A model generated the notes under the pieces. It ran no database searches. It worked only from the letters and a program-made list of their open reading frames with translations, and had not been told where the DNA came from. The position numbers and the translations under genes were made by a program. Shown piece by piece: positions 63,772 through 64,000 of a stretch of 64,000 nucleotides of DNA (position 1 is the first letter of the stretch; every line of letters begins with the position of its first letter). Source of the stretch: Adhaeribacter aquaticus DSM 16391 (lineage in GTDB: Bacteria; Bacteroidota; Bacteroidia; Cytophagales; Hymenobacteraceae); the NCBI RefSeq assembly GCF_000473365.1, contig NZ_KI421517.1:3242634-3306633 (forward strand). The letters are read 5' to 3'.

Positions 63772-64000
63772 TTACTCCGGATGAATTTGGTTCCGATCAA
63801 TAAATTCTTTAAATAATTTCCGGTACGAATCACTAATTGGTATATAGTTGCTTCCAATCTGCACCTTATCTTTATGAATAGCTTCTATGCCTTCCAACGC
63901 TACTATATACGAATGATGCACCCGGATAAATTTTTCCGGGGGCAGTTGATTTTCCAAGTTCTTTAATCGTTGTAAGGTAACAATACGTTGCTGCCGGGTA
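63772..64000 (-). CDS. LytTR-type response regulator, C-terminal part (cut by window)
   Basis: The frame is open to the right edge of the window, so only the last 76 or so residues are seen. They contain the end of a LytTR DNA-binding domain: RIVTLQRLKNLENQLPPEKF, then FIRVHHSYIVALEGIEAIHK and IPISDSYRKLFKEFI, with the usual H-x-S-[YF]-I-V motif. LytTR domains normally follow a receiver domain and work with a membrane histidine kinase in this phylum. A TTG at 63957 lies inside the domain and is not the start. Confidence 0.9.
   Translation of the reverse strand, partial: TRQQRIVTLQRLKNLENQLPPEKFIRVHHSYIVALEGIEAIHKDKVQIGSNYIPISDSYRKLFKEFIDRNQIHPE

Noticed and set aside
1-64000. CRISPR arrays, rRNA genes, intact tRNA genes and insertion sequences
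   Set aside because: I looked for regularly spaced repeats, rRNA-like conserved sequence, tRNA cloverleaf patterns and transposase motifs and saw none that hold up; only one tRNA-like scrap at 25.3-25.4 kb was noted.

Overview
The window reads as a chromosome segment of a member of the Bacteroidota. The evidence is two SusC/SusD outer-membrane pairs, a C-terminal type IX secretion (T9SS) sorting domain on a xylanase, starts without clear Shine-Dalgarno sequences, AT-rich intergenic DNA and many Tat-exported sugar oxidoreductases. The protein style (periplasmic Gfo/Idh/MocA, ThuA and GMC proteins) suggests Cytophagales, perhaps a Hymenobacteraceae-like soil or plant-associated bacterium; that placement is inference. 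The main theme is breakdown of glucuronoxylan and catabolism of the released glucuronic acid.

Layout. 0-3.5 kb: a cut-off quinone-oxidoreductase-like gene, a single-domain response regulator and small STAS-like proteins. 3.6-8.1 kb (minus strand): ThuA-like protein, PQQ dehydrogenase with a built-in cytochrome c, and an exported sugar isomerase-like protein. 8.4-8.9 kb: two small unknown genes. 9.4-12.8 kb: a large secreted GH10 xylanase with three carbohydrate-binding modules. 13.8-25.2 kb (minus strand): a xylan utilisation locus transcribed susC-susD-(terminator)-VOC-GH115-SDR-uxuA. 25.2-27.3 kb: a gene-poor stretch with a decayed lacI copy, operator-like sites and other remnants. 27.3-35.0 kb (minus strand): three exported Gfo/Idh/MocA proteins, exuT-like transporter, uxaC, and remnants of uxuA and susC. 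36.0-46.8 kb (plus strand): lacI regulator, GH67, GH10, GH115, VOC protein, second uxaC, second exuT-like transporter. 47.0-57.1 kb (plus strand): GH9 cellulase, a membrane-spanning AraC-type regulator with sugar-binding-like external domains, and a second SusC/SusD pair. 57.9-62.7 kb: exported enolase-superfamily enzyme convergent with an operon for gluconate-dehydrogenase subunit 3, GMC oxidoreductase and hydroxypyruvate-isomerase-like protein. 63.1-64 kb: an unknown secreted protein and the end of a LytTR regulator.

How the parts fit. Secreted GH10 enzymes cut the xylan backbone, SusCD imports oligosaccharides, GH115 and GH67 remove (4-O-methyl)glucuronic acid, ExuT-like carriers import glucuronate, and UxaC, a fructuronate-reductase-like SDR and UxuA convert it to 2-keto-3-deoxygluconate. 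Later enzymes (KDG kinase and aldolase) and beta-xylosidases are not in the window. A LacI protein probably controls the system: a 14-bp motif close to TGCAATCGGTTGCA lies before lacI, before the lacI remnant, before the susC remnant and upstream of intact susC.

The most notable feature is redundancy with decay. GH10, GH115, uxaC and exuT each occur twice intact, while second copies of lacI, uxuA and susC survive only as damaged pieces. This suggests an old duplication or merger of two xylan loci that is still being trimmed. A second notable feature is the one-component regulator at 49.75 kb, which joins two external E-set/CBM-like domains, seven membrane segments and a cytoplasmic AraC DNA-binding domain.
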